A stretch of 64,000 nt of DNA from Mariluticola halotolerans. GTDB lineage: Bacteria; Pseudomonadota; Alphaproteobacteria; Rhizobiales; Devosiaceae. Each line of letters opens with the position of its first letter. Positions within the stretch are counted from its first letter, which is position 1. This document shows positions 49,236 to 57,498 of the stretch, in pieces. The stretch lies in the NCBI RefSeq assembly GCF_021611515.1, contig NZ_CP090960.1, positions 2,232,001 to 2,296,000 of the forward strand, read 5' to 3'. A model generated the notes under the pieces. That model had not been told where the DNA came from and did not search any database. It saw only the letters and a program-made list of their open reading frames with translations. The position numbers and the translations under genes were made by a program.

Positions 49236-50397
49236 CGGCGCGCAAGAGCGCGGCAACGGCTTGTTCGGTGTTTATGTGCACTGGCCGTTCTGCGCTGCGA
49301 AATGTCCTTATTGCGACTTCAATTCGCATGTCCATCGCGGGGCGTTCGACGAGGACGCCTTCGTTGCTGCCTATAAAAAGGAACTGGGCTATTTCGCTGC
49401 CCTGAAACCGGGCGAGACCGTGCGCTCGATTTTTTTCGGCGGCGGCACGCCTTCGCTGATGAGCCCGGCTGCCGTTGGCGAAATTCTTGATTGCATTGCC
49501 GCGTTGTGGCCGGTTGCCGAGGGTGCCGAAATCACCCTGGAAGCCAACCCGACCAGCGTGGAGGCTGACCGGTTTCGGGGATATCGCGCCGCCGGGGTCA
49601 ATCGCGTCTCCCTCGGGGTGCAGTCTTTGCGGCCTGAGCCGCTGGCAGCACTTGGACGTCTGCATTCAGTGGATGAAGCCAAAGCCGCTGTCGCGCTGGC
49701 GCAATCGATTTTTGACCGGTCCAGTTTTGACCTGATTTATGCCCGCCCCCACCAGACCCTTGCAGAATGGCATGGAGAACTGGAAGAGGCCATTGCCATG
49801 GCTGCCGGGCATTTATCGCTCTATCAGCTGACCATTGAGCAGGGCACGCGCTATTATGACCTGCAGCAGGCCGGCAAGCTGATCATGCCGGATGAGGATC
49901 TGAGCGCCGATTTCTATGAGCTGACCCAGGAGCTCTGCGGCGCGGCAGGCATGCCCGCCTATGAGATTTCCAACCATGCCCTGCCGGGCGATGAGAGCCA
50001 GCATAACCTGCTTTATTGGCGCTATGGCGAATATGCCGGCATTGGACCGGGTGCGCATGGCCGCATTCTGGTCGACAATGAGCGGTTTGCCACCGCGACC
50101 GAGAAAATGCCGTTTGACTGGCAGAAACGGGTGACCGAAACCGGTTCGGGCCTTGTGACCAATGACGTTCTGACCTGGGAAGAAGAAGGGGACGAATATC
50201 TGGTCATGGGCTTGCGGCTGCGTGAAGGGATTGATCCGAAACGCTATGCGCTGCTGTCCGGCCGCAAATTTGATCCCTCCCGCACCCAGGACCTGATCGG
50301 CTACGGGTTTATCGAGGTGCTCGAGAATGGCAATATCCGCGTCACCGAACGCGGCTTTCCCGTACTTGATGCGGTTGTGGCGGATCTGGCGGCTTAA
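49228..50397 (+). CDS. hemW: Radical SAM heme chaperone HemW
   Basis: A 389-residue protein once annotated as coproporphyrinogen III oxidase-like. The radical SAM cysteines CAAKCPYC lie in [29 protein letters not shown] and [10 protein letters not shown] are also conserved. It lacks features of true HemN oxidase, so heme delivery is the likelier role. GTG at 49228 overlaps rdgB by 8 bases; a longer frame runs deep into rdgB and is rejected. Confidence 0.93.
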   Translation: MNSGAQERGNGLFGVYVHWPFCAAKCPYCDFNSHVHRGAFDEDAFVAAYKKELGYFAALKPGETVRSIFFGGGTPSLMSPAAVGEILDCIAALWPVAEGAEITLEANPTSVEADRFRGYRAAGVNRVSLGVQSLRPEPLAALGRLHSVDEAKAAVALAQSIFDRSSFDLIYARPHQTLAEWHGELEEAIAMAAGHLSLYQLTIEQGTRYYDLQQAGKLIMPDEDLSADFYELTQELCGAAGMPAYEISNHALPGDESQHNLLYWRYGEYAGIGPGAHGRILVDNERFATATEKMPFDWQKRVTETGSGLVTNDVLTWEEEGDEYLVMGLRLREGIDPKRYALLSGRKFDPSRTQDLIGYGFIEVLENGNIRVTERGFPVLDAVVADLAA

Positions 50398-50702
50398 GGC
50401 TGGTTTGATCGCAGATACGCCGTTATTCCGCGTTTTTGCCCGGCGTTGATCCGGCCATCCATCCTTTTTTGACGCCTAGCGCATGGGCCCTCGGGTCAAG
50501 CCCGGGGGAGAAGGAAGAGAGCGGCATTCCGCTTCTTCTCACTCCCCTTGATGGGGACTTCGAGCCGTCCCATAGGGCCAATCGTGCCAGTGGCACGATT
50601 GGAGGTGAGAAGGCCATGAGGCCTATGGCCGAATGGCAAGGGTGCGGTGGCGCGACACGCGCAAAGCCCGCAAAAAGCGCCATCCACTCAAACGCTCCGC
50701 CC
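50398..50702. repeat. Gene-free gap with REP-like palindromes
   Basis: A 305-base gap between two convergent genes. It contains CCTCGGGTCAAGCCCGGG (about 50490-50507), related to the palindromes at 23.4 and 24.1 kb, and a perfect 11-bp inverted repeat CCAATCGTGCC / GGCACGATTGG with a 3-base loop (50578-50602). GGCCAT/ATGGCC arms follow near 50613-50630. No gene is seen. Confidence 0.6.
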
Positions 50703-51920
50703 TTAAGGCAGTTTTGGTCCATCCACGCGCTGCGCACCGCCGGCAATAACCTGCTTGATGGTCAGCGCATATTCGGAGCGGCCATCGGGCAGGAAGCGGA
50801 ACAGGCCATCGCGGCCATTGAAACCGGAGGCGCGGGTCAGCTGGCCACGATCATATTTGGGTGTACCCAGCGCCAGCGAGGAAGAATTCGCCAACAGGGT
50901 CGCGGTATAAGCGATCGAGGCGAAAGGATGCGGGGTGGCGCCGAAACGGGTCTGGTATTCGGGGCGCAGGGCCTGTTGGCCCGTATCGTCGATTGCCGGA
51001 TAGATCGCGCCGACCAGATAGGGGGTCTGGCTGATATTGACGTCATTGTCCCAATCAGCCGAACCGATAATGGTCACGCTACCCCGCTCGATACCTGCCG
51101 CTTCAAGCAGAACGGCAAAGCTGGGCGCTGTCGCGCGGTCCGGAATGAACAGGGCATCGACCTGACCGCTTTTGATCAGCGGGATCACCTGTTCGACGGC
51201 CGTACGCGCTTCAGTTTCGCTGGTGAATGTGTGCACGGCACGGGCGTTCAAGCCCAGATCCGCCACGGCCTGACGGAAGGCACCATCCTGAATGCGACCG
51301 AAATCGGTGCTGGGGACGATGGCCGCGTAGGCACGACGCCCCTGGCTCTGGGCATAGGCCATGGAGCGGCGCACCTCGCCTTCGGGCAGCACGTTGAGCA
51401 AATAAACACCGGGCGACGCGGCGCCGGTATTGTTGGAAAAGCCGATGACGGTAATGCCGGCCGTGCGGGCAACCGATCCGGCGGCGCGCACGCTTTCCGC
51501 CCGCAAGGGGCCGAGAATGAGGCTGGCCCCTTCGGCAACCGCCTCGCTGGCCATGCGGCCGGCAATGGCCGGGTCACCCTTGGTATCTTTCAGCACCAGC
51601 GTGATATTGTCCGCCACTGTGGGGCTGGACTGGATGAATTCCATTGCCAGCCGCGCGCCATTGGCCATTGAAATACCGACATTGGAAAGATCGCCGGAAA
51701 CCGGCAGCAACAGGGCCACACGTACGGGACCATTGCCAATCGGCTCGCCGGCTGCCGCCGGCAGCACCTGATTCGTTGATGGCAGCTGGCTGACGCTGGT
51801 ATTACGGGTCTCGATATTGGGACCAAAACTGAAATTCGAACAGGCCGAAAGCAGGACCATGGTCGCAGCGCTTGCCGCGATGGCCGCTATCCGCCGCATG
51901 CGCGAACGCATGCCGTGCAT
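50703..51920 (-). CDS. LpoA-like penicillin-binding protein activator lipoprotein
   Basis: A 405-residue lipoprotein with signal peptide and lipobox LLSAC (Cys about residue 27), then a periplasmic-binding-protein type 1 fold (PRVALLLPVSGDLS-like start, IIGSADWDND near the end). In many proteobacteria this family (LpoA/Peripla_BP_6) sits beside rsmI and yraN, as here, and LpoA activates PBP1A in E. coli; PBP1A is also encoded in the window. ATG at 51920 is used; a TTG at 51944 with AAGGGG upstream is an alternative. Confidence 0.85.
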   Translation of the reverse strand: MHGMRSRMRRIAAIAASAATMVLLSACSNFSFGPNIETRNTSVSQLPSTNQVLPAAAGEPIGNGPVRVALLLPVSGDLSNVGISMANGARLAMEFIQSSPTVADNITLVLKDTKGDPAIAGRMASEAVAEGASLILGPLRAESVRAAGSVARTAGITVIGFSNNTGAASPGVYLLNVLPEGEVRRSMAYAQSQGRRAYAAIVPSTDFGRIQDGAFRQAVADLGLNARAVHTFTSETEARTAVEQVIPLIKSGQVDALFIPDRATAPSFAVLLEAAGIERGSVTIIGSADWDNDVNISQTPYLVGAIYPAIDDTGQQALRPEYQTRFGATPHPFASIAYTATLLANSSSLALGTPKYDRGQLTRASGFNGRDGLFRFLPDGRSEYALTIKQVIAGGAQRVDGPKLP

Positions 51921-52106
51921 TTTCAGATCCACCGACTGTTCCAATGATCCGCCCCTTAGACTTTATCTGGCTGACACCGGTTCTCGCTGCGAAGCTAGGC
52001 GGCAACGTGGCGAAGGTCCGATGTTTTTCATCCCATGCTATACAAAATCGCATCCAGTGCTTAAAGACTTGAACGCCCGAACCCGGCAATCCATGGGAAT
52101 AATCTT

Positions 52107-52994
52107 GTGACTAACCCAAAAGATTTCTATTTGAGCGGGCAAGCTCTTGCTGCACCGGCCCTCGCACCGGGACTTTATATTGTCGCCACGCCCATCGGCA
52201 ACCTTCGCGACATTACCATCCGGGCGCTGGAAACGCTGGCCGCTGCCGACATGATCCTTTGCGAGGACACACGCCAGAGCGCGCGCCTGCTCACCCATTA
52301 CGGTATCAAAACCCATCGCTCGGCGCTGCATGAACATAATGAGCGTGAACGCATGGGCAATATCGTCACCCGGCTGGGCGAGGGCCAGGCGATTGCCTTG
52401 ATTTCTGACGCGGGCACGCCGCTTCTCTCCGATCCAGGGTTTCCACTGGTCCGCGCCGTGCGCGAGGCCGGTTTTGAGGTATTCGCCGTGCCGGGTGCCT
52501 CGGCATTGCTCGCGGCCCTGACCGTTGCCGGACTGCCCACTGACCGGTTCAGCTTTATTGGCTTTTTGCCCCCAAAACAGGGCGCCCGGGCCAATATGTT
52601 GCGGCCCTTGGCGAATAATGCGGAAACGCTGGTATTTTATGAATCACCGCGCCGGCTCGCTGCGACACTTGAAGCGATGATAAAAGTGTTCGGGCCAGAG
52701 CGCGAAGCGGCGGTTGCACTGGAACTGACCAAACGATTTGAACGGGTTGAGCGCGGCACGCTGGCCGAATTGCATACATTTTACACCGAGGACGACACCA
52801 AGGGCGAGGCGGTTATTCTTGTTTCGGGTGCCGTGCCGGGGGCGGTGGATAGCGCTGACTGGGAAGCCGCGCTGGCCAAGGCGATGGAAGACCAGCCCCT
52901 GCGTGCAGCCGTTGATGAAATCAGCACGTTGTTCTCCCTCAAACGCAAGCAGGTCTATGATGCCGCCCTTGCCCTCCGCCAGACAAAAGGCTGA
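52107..52994 (+). CDS. rsmI: 16S rRNA (cytidine1402-2'-O)-methyltransferase RsmI
   Basis: The 295-residue SAM-dependent methyltransferase has LYIVATPIGNLRDIT, CEDTRQSARLL, ISDAGTPLLSDPG and PGASALLAAL, the tetrapyrrole-methylase-fold set of RsmI. The GTG start at 52107 has GGGAAT upstream. Its end overlaps yraN by 38 bases in another frame. Confidence 0.96.
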   Translation: MTNPKDFYLSGQALAAPALAPGLYIVATPIGNLRDITIRALETLAAADMILCEDTRQSARLLTHYGIKTHRSALHEHNERERMGNIVTRLGEGQAIALISDAGTPLLSDPGFPLVRAVREAGFEVFAVPGASALLAALTVAGLPTDRFSFIGFLPPKQGARANMLRPLANNAETLVFYESPRRLAATLEAMIKVFGPEREAAVALELTKRFERVERGTLAELHTFYTEDDTKGEAVILVSGAVPGAVDSADWEAALAKAMEDQPLRAAVDEISTLFSLKRKQVYDAALALRQTKG

Positions 52995-53334
52995 GCGGCG
53001 CGGCCGTCTCGGCGAAGTACTGGCGGCGCTTTATCTGCGCCTGCAATTCTACCGTATTCTGGCCACGCGGGTGAAAACGCCGGTAGGTGAGATTGACCTC
53101 ATTGCCCGGCGCGGCCGGACAGTGATTTTCGTCGAGGTGAAACTGCGGCGCAATATTACGAGCCTCGGCGCGGCGCTTGATGCAGTGAACCGCCGGCGCA
53201 TCAGCCGCGCGGCGCAATATTTTCTGACCCAGCGCCCCAAGCTAACCGATTACACACTACGATTTGATGTGATTTTCCTTGCACCCTTTGCCTGGCCACG
53301 CCATGTCAAAGGTGCCTTCGAAACGCTGGAGTAA
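52957..53334 (+). CDS. yraN: YraN/UPF0102 family putative nuclease
   Basis: A 125-residue protein with the Holliday-junction-resolvase-like PD-(D/E)XK core: RRGRLGEVLAA, GEIDLIARRG and VIFVEVKLR. Function is not established. Starts within the rsmI coding end; two adjacent ATG codons (52957, 52960) are possible. gshB follows after 3 bases. Confidence 0.92.
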   Translation: MMPPLPSARQKAERRGRLGEVLAALYLRLQFYRILATRVKTPVGEIDLIARRGRTVIFVEVKLRRNITSLGAALDAVNRRRISRAAQYFLTQRPKLTDYTLRFDVIFLAPFAWPRHVKGAFETLE

Positions 53335-53337
53335 AAA

Positions 53338-54285
53338 ATGGCCCTCAAGACTGCCGTGCAAATGGACCCGATTGAAAGCATTGAGCCCAAAGGGGATTCC
53401 AGCTTTGCCATCATGCTGGAAGCGCAGGCGCGCGGCCATGAGCTGTTTTATTATCTGCCCGACACCATTGCGCTGCGCGACAATATTGTCAGCGCGCAGG
53501 TGATGCCGGTTGAAGTTTTTGACAAGCCGAAGGGCGAACATTTCAAGGCCGGCGCGCCGGTTTTGACGGATCTCTCGACATTCGATGTGGTGCATTTGCG
53601 CCAGGATCCGCCGTTTGACATGCATTACATCACCAATACGCATTTGCTGGAACGCATTCATCCAAAGACTTATGTGGTCAATGCGCCGGGCGCGGTGCGC
53701 AATGCGCCCGAGAAAATTCTCGTGACCGAATTTCCCGAATTGATGCCCCCCACGCTGATTACCCGCGACCGGCAGGCCATTCATGCGTTCCGCCGCGAGC
53801 ATGGCAATATCATCGTCAAGCCGCTCTTCGGCAATGGCGGTGCCGGGGTGTTCCTGATTTCGGAAAGCGACCAGAATCTAGCCTCGCTGATCGAATTGTT
53901 CGAGCAGAGCTTTCGCGAACCCTTCATGATCCAGAAATATCTCCCCGATGTGCGCAAGGGCGACAAGCGCATCATCATTATCGACGGCGAGCCTGTAGCG
54001 GCAATCAACCGGGTGCCCGCAGAGGGTGAGGCGCGTTCCAACATGCATGTGGGCGGCCGGGCCGAACACAGCGAATTGACCGCGCGCGAACACGAGATCT
54101 GCCAGACCATCGCCCCGGCGCTCAAGGAGCGTGACCTGATTTTCGTCGGCATCGATGTGATTGGTGGCTTCCTGACCGAGATCAATGTCACATCGCCCAC
54201 CGGCATTCGTGAAGTGAAACGCTTTGGCGGACCGGACATTGCCGCCCTTTATTGGGATGCAATCGAGAAGCGGCGGGCGCACTAG
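53338..54285 (+). CDS. gshB: Glutathione synthetase
   Basis: The 315-residue ATP-grasp ligase joins gamma-glutamylcysteine to glycine. [22 protein letters not shown] is split as [12 protein letters not shown] and the ATP site shows [34 protein letters not shown] is the metal-binding end, seen as [10 protein letters not shown]. gshA is not in the window. Confidence 0.96.
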   Translation: MALKTAVQMDPIESIEPKGDSSFAIMLEAQARGHELFYYLPDTIALRDNIVSAQVMPVEVFDKPKGEHFKAGAPVLTDLSTFDVVHLRQDPPFDMHYITNTHLLERIHPKTYVVNAPGAVRNAPEKILVTEFPELMPPTLITRDRQAIHAFRREHGNIIVKPLFGNGGAGVFLISESDQNLASLIELFEQSFREPFMIQKYLPDVRKGDKRIIIIDGEPVAAINRVPAEGEARSNMHVGGRAEHSELTAREHEICQTIAPALKERDLIFVGIDVIGGFLTEINVTSPTGIREVKRFGGPDIAALYWDAIEKRRAH

Positions 54286-54336
54286 GTTCACAAGCGGCAA
54301 ACCATCCGCTAGCCTCTCCGCCAATCGGGGGATTTC

Positions 54337-54969
54337 ATGAGCAGTTCATATCTTGTGGCGCTGGCCACTTTTTTTGCGACAGTAGGCGTTGCGGATATTG
54401 CCTTTATCTTTGCGGCCCTGACCAAGGACAATACGCCGCCTGAGCGGCGCGCGCTGGCAACACGGGGCGTATTGATCGCCTCGGGCATCCTGTTTTTCTT
54501 CGGTTTTCTCGGCAATCAGATCCTTGATCTGTTCGGCGTCACCATCGCGGCATTGCGTACCGGTGGTGGCATTTTGCTGATGTTGATTGCCATCGACATG
54601 GTATTTGCCCGCCATTCAGGCGGCACAAGCACAACCAGTGAGGAACATGCCGAATCGCGCAAGCGCGATGATATTTCGGTTTTCCCCCTCGCCATGCCGC
54701 TCATGGCCGGGCCCGGGGCAATTTCGGCGGTGATTCTGTTGACCACCAGCGCCAAGACAGACACGGAGTTCTGGCTGGTCCTCGCCGCACTGGCGACAAT
54801 CATGTTTGCAGCCTGGCTGACCCTGCTTGTGGCCATTCCGGTTCAGCGTCTGTTGGGGCTCACCGGCCTTTCAGTGGTCTCACGGGTGATTGGCATTCTG
54901 TTGGCGGCGCTGTCAGTGCAGTTTATTTTTGACGGCATCAAGGCCAGTGGCCTGCTCACGGGGGGTTAG
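54337..54969 (+). CDS. MarC-family integral membrane protein
   Basis: The 210-residue protein has six hydrophobic segments, split in two groups of three by a polar loop (about 95-112). FPLAMPLMAGPGAISAVI is the MarC (UPF0056) hallmark. The name comes from the E. coli mar locus but no antibiotic role is proven. It starts 51 bases after gshB. Confidence 0.9.
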   Translation: MSSSYLVALATFFATVGVADIAFIFAALTKDNTPPERRALATRGVLIASGILFFFGFLGNQILDLFGVTIAALRTGGGILLMLIAIDMVFARHSGGTSTTSEEHAESRKRDDISVFPLAMPLMAGPGAISAVILLTTSAKTDTEFWLVLAALATIMFAAWLTLLVAIPVQRLLGLTGLSVVSRVIGILLAALSVQFIFDGIKASGLLTGG

Positions 54970-54974
54970 GCCTA

Positions 54975-55006
54975 CCGCCGCCCGGGCCTTGGGCTGCAGG
55001 CGGCGG
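54975..55006. terminator. GC-rich hairpin after marC-type gene
   Basis: Perfect arms CCGCCGCC (54975-54982) and GGCGGCGG (54999-55006) with a 16-base loop, 5 bases beyond the MarC-family stop and 16 bases before the end of the convergent small gene. No T-run is seen. Confidence 0.45.
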
Positions 55007-55021
55007 CGATCCGTCATGGCG

Positions 55022-55123
55022 CTATTTGCCTTTGAGTTTGACAGCAGCCGTGGCAGCGGGCTTTGCCGCTTCCTTTTTCGGCTTTTTGGCTTCCTTATTC
55101 GAACGTAGCTGACCTTTGGCCAT
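55022..55123 (-). CDS. Small Lys/Ala-rich basic protein (33 aa)
   Basis: A 33-residue frame starting MAKGQLRSNKEAKKPKKE and ending in an Ala/Lys-rich tail. Similar tiny proteins beginning MAKGQxRSN are recalled from many alphaproteobacteria and annotated as hypothetical. GAGAG lies upstream of the ATG. The same frame stays open upstream to 55276, but only this C-terminal part has that pattern. High charge suggests nucleic acid or ribosome binding, which is inference. Confidence 0.65.
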   Translation of the reverse strand: MAKGQLRSNKEAKKPKKEAAKPAATAAVKLKGK

Positions 55124-55268
55124 TTGTTGCACTCTCATAGAGAACAGGGTCTCGACCCCGGGCGCGCAATGCGTCCACACTTGATATCGCTCCCAAAATG
55201 GCAAAAATTCAAGCGGGTAATGCAACACTCTCGTGGATGGTTGCAGGTCCAGGCCGAGGAGTTCAATC

Positions 55269-56384
55269 ATGAGCAAAGCTGAACGTTACATCACCGGCAT
55301 TTTGTCCGATGTCGCAGGTGTCGAAGTGGGCGGCACCCGCCCCTGGGACATCAGTGTGCGTGACAAACGTACCTATGGGCGCGTTCTGACACGGGGCACG
55401 CTGGGCCTGGGCGAAAGCTATATGGATGGGTGGTGGGATGCTGAAAATATCGATCAGTTCATCCATCGCCTGCTGGTCTCGGATATCAAGGCACGGATAC
55501 CTGTAGATGTGGCGCTTTGGGGCTCAATGGCAAAGGCCGCCTTGTTGAACCTGCAACGTTTGCGGGTCTTTGAAGTTGCCGAGAAACACTATGACGCGGG
55601 CAATGACCTCTACCGCGCCATGCTGGACAAGCGCATGGTCTATTCCTGCGGCTATTGGCCGGAGGCTGCAAATCTTGACGAGGCACAGGAACACAAGTTT
55701 GACCTGATCTGTCGCAAGGCCGGGCTAGAACCAGGCATGCGGATACTTGATATCGGTTCCGGCTGGGGCGGATTTTTGAAGTTTGCGGCAGAGAATTACG
55801 GCGTGGAAGCGGTCGGGGTGACCATTTCCAAAGAGCAGTACAATCTCTCGCGCGAAATTTGCGCTGGGCTGCCGATTGATATCCGGCTTGAGGATTATCA
55901 GGCACTCGGGGGGCAGTTCGACCGGGTTATTTCCATCGGCATGTTTGAACATGTGGGCTACAAGAATTACCGCCGTTACATGCAAAAGGTCCATGATCTG
56001 CTGGCGGATGATGGCTTGTTCATTCTGCACACGATTGGTGGCAACCACACGGTGAACCATGGCGACCCGTGGTCAGAAAAATACATTTTTCCCAATGGCA
56101 TGCTGCCCAGTCAGCAGCAACTGTCCTCGGCCAGCGAAGGGCTGTTCATCATGGAAGACTGGCATAATTTCGGCGCTGATTACGACCGGACACTGATGGA
56201 ATGGCATCGCAATTTCGAGGCAGCGTGGCCTGAGCTCGCCCCCCATTACAACGAACGGTTCTACCGGATGTGGCGCTACTATCTGTTGAGCTTTGCTGCG
56301 ACCTTCCGGGCGCGTAAAATCCAGCTCTGGCAGGTGGTTTACAGCAAGCAGGGGGTTGTGGGCGGCTATCGCTCCGTCCGGTGA
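55269..56384 (+). CDS. cfa: Cyclopropane-fatty-acyl-phospholipid synthase
   Basis: The 371-residue CFA synthase adds a methylene bridge from SAM across phospholipid double bonds. LDIGSGWGGFLKFAAENYG is the SAM motif (GSGWGG), followed by GVTISKEQ and ISIGMFEHVGYKNY. HYDAGNDLYRAML is characteristic. ATG at 55269 follows GAGGAG. It fits with fabA/fabB, which supply the unsaturated substrates. Confidence 0.94.
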   Translation: MSKAERYITGILSDVAGVEVGGTRPWDISVRDKRTYGRVLTRGTLGLGESYMDGWWDAENIDQFIHRLLVSDIKARIPVDVALWGSMAKAALLNLQRLRVFEVAEKHYDAGNDLYRAMLDKRMVYSCGYWPEAANLDEAQEHKFDLICRKAGLEPGMRILDIGSGWGGFLKFAAENYGVEAVGVTISKEQYNLSREICAGLPIDIRLEDYQALGGQFDRVISIGMFEHVGYKNYRRYMQKVHDLLADDGLFILHTIGGNHTVNHGDPWSEKYIFPNGMLPSQQQLSSASEGLFIMEDWHNFGADYDRTLMEWHRNFEAAWPELAPHYNERFYRMWRYYLLSFAATFRARKIQLWQVVYSKQGVVGGYRSVR

Positions 56385-56420
56385 CGCGGTCCTTTGGGAC
56401 CGCGCCGGACGGGTTTTATT
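56385..56420 (+). terminator. Terminator of cfa
   Basis: Perfect 8-bp stem CGCGGTCC / GGACCGCG (56385-56392 with 56397-56404), loop TTTG, beginning at the stop codon region, with a TTTTATTT stretch about 9 bases later. The gap before the T stretch lowers certainty. Confidence 0.5.
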
Positions 56421-57246
56421 TCAGGCCACCGCATTTGCCATAAGGGGCAAGACGATTGGCCATGCGCGGGTCGCAACCGGTCAGCAGGAAACGCACCCAT
56501 TCACCCTCGGAGCCATAAAAGGCGTTGCGATCCACCTCGCCGCGAATGCCGGGCATGGTGCCGGTCTGGGTCCATTGCCAGAAGGTCCATTCGGGACGGC
56601 GGTCATAGCGGTGATGCGGCTCGGCTGCTGTCGAGCGCAACCAGAAGGCATTGTCGAAATGCTCGCCTTCGAGAATATCGCGGTGGAAATTGATATCGGA
56701 ATAGATGATCGGAATTTTGCCGGTATGGGCTTCCATTTCTGCCAGCATGAGGCGGATTTTTTCCAGCGTGTCTTCCTTTGAGAACTTGGCCTTGCAGCTG
56801 GACTGGTGGTTCCATTCCAGATCAAGGACGGGCGGCAGGGCGTCCGGATCGGCGGGAACATTGCGCTTGAACCATTCGGCCTGATCCTTGGCCAGCGAAC
56901 ACCAGGTCATGAAATGATAGGCGCCACGCGGCATGCCGGCGGCCTTGGCGCGATGCCAGTTCTGGCGGAACATGGGATCGATATAATCGGCGCCCTCTGT
57001 GGCCTTCATGAAAACGAAATGCGTGCCCGCGTTACGGGCCGCAACAAAGTCGACATTGCCCTGATACCGGGCGATATCAATGCCCTGAACCGGCAAGGCG
57101 CGGGCGCGGGCAACGCCCGGATGCGGTTTGTTGTCCCCCTTGACCACACCGTAGGAAAAGCAGCCTGCCAGCAGGATGGGCAGGCCGATGGCGCAGATAA
57201 TTTTTGCTGCAATTGTGGAAAATCTGGCGGCGGAGACTGCGGTCAT
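56416..57246 (-). CDS. GH25 lysozyme-like lipoprotein
   Basis: A 276-residue protein with a signal sequence and lipobox LLAGC (Cys about residue 29), so probably outer-membrane or periplasmic. The glycoside hydrolase 25 barrel starts GIDIARYQGNVDF and has ATEGADYIDP, GAYHFMTW and the catalytic acid pair in VLDLEWN. It would cut peptidoglycan N-acetylmuramyl bonds. Divergent from comM with a CtrA-type site between them. Full length and all key acids seem present. Confidence 0.9.
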   Translation of the reverse strand: MTAVSAARFSTIAAKIICAIGLPILLAGCFSYGVVKGDNKPHPGVARARALPVQGIDIARYQGNVDFVAARNAGTHFVFMKATEGADYIDPMFRQNWHRAKAAGMPRGAYHFMTWCSLAKDQAEWFKRNVPADPDALPPVLDLEWNHQSSCKAKFSKEDTLEKIRLMLAEMEAHTGKIPIIYSDINFHRDILEGEHFDNAFWLRSTAAEPHHRYDRRPEWTFWQWTQTGTMPGIRGEVDRNAFYGSEGEWVRFLLTGCDPRMANRLAPYGKCGGLK

Positions 57247-57350
57247 TCAATGCAACTTGGTTGGAGGGAAAGGTTGCATTTGATTCAACATGTGCTGGTT
57301 AAGGGTTTATTGCCAAAGCCGTTTTGGCCGGAGTATCTGCAAATTGTCAG

Positions 57351-57365
57351 TTAATGAAAACTTAA
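57351..57365. promoter_or_regulatory. Perfect CtrA-type binding site TTAA-N7-TTAA
   Basis: TTAA (57351-57354), TGAAAAC, TTAA (57362-57365): exact CtrA consensus spacing. It lies in the divergent region between the GH25 gene (105 bases from its start) and comM (134 bases from its start). A GATTC (CcrM-type) site is at 57282-57286. Function inferred. Confidence 0.6.
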
Positions 57366-57448
57366 TGTCAGGGCTGACAAAACATCGTTTACCAGCCTTT
57401 TTAAGTGATGATGTTTTCAACATCCCGGCTCATGTTCCCTAAATGTTC

Positions 57449-57477
57449 TTGCCGATCATAAATAAACCGGCTAGATT
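57449..57477 (+). promoter_or_regulatory. Predicted sigma-70 promoter of comM
   Basis: TTGCCG (57449-57454), 17 bases, TAGATT (57472-57477), about 20 bases before the comM ATG. The CtrA-type site is 84 bases upstream of the -35 box, further than in a typical CtrA-activated promoter. Confidence 0.45.
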
Positions 57478-57498
57478 TTTTGCGATTTGGGGGATCGC

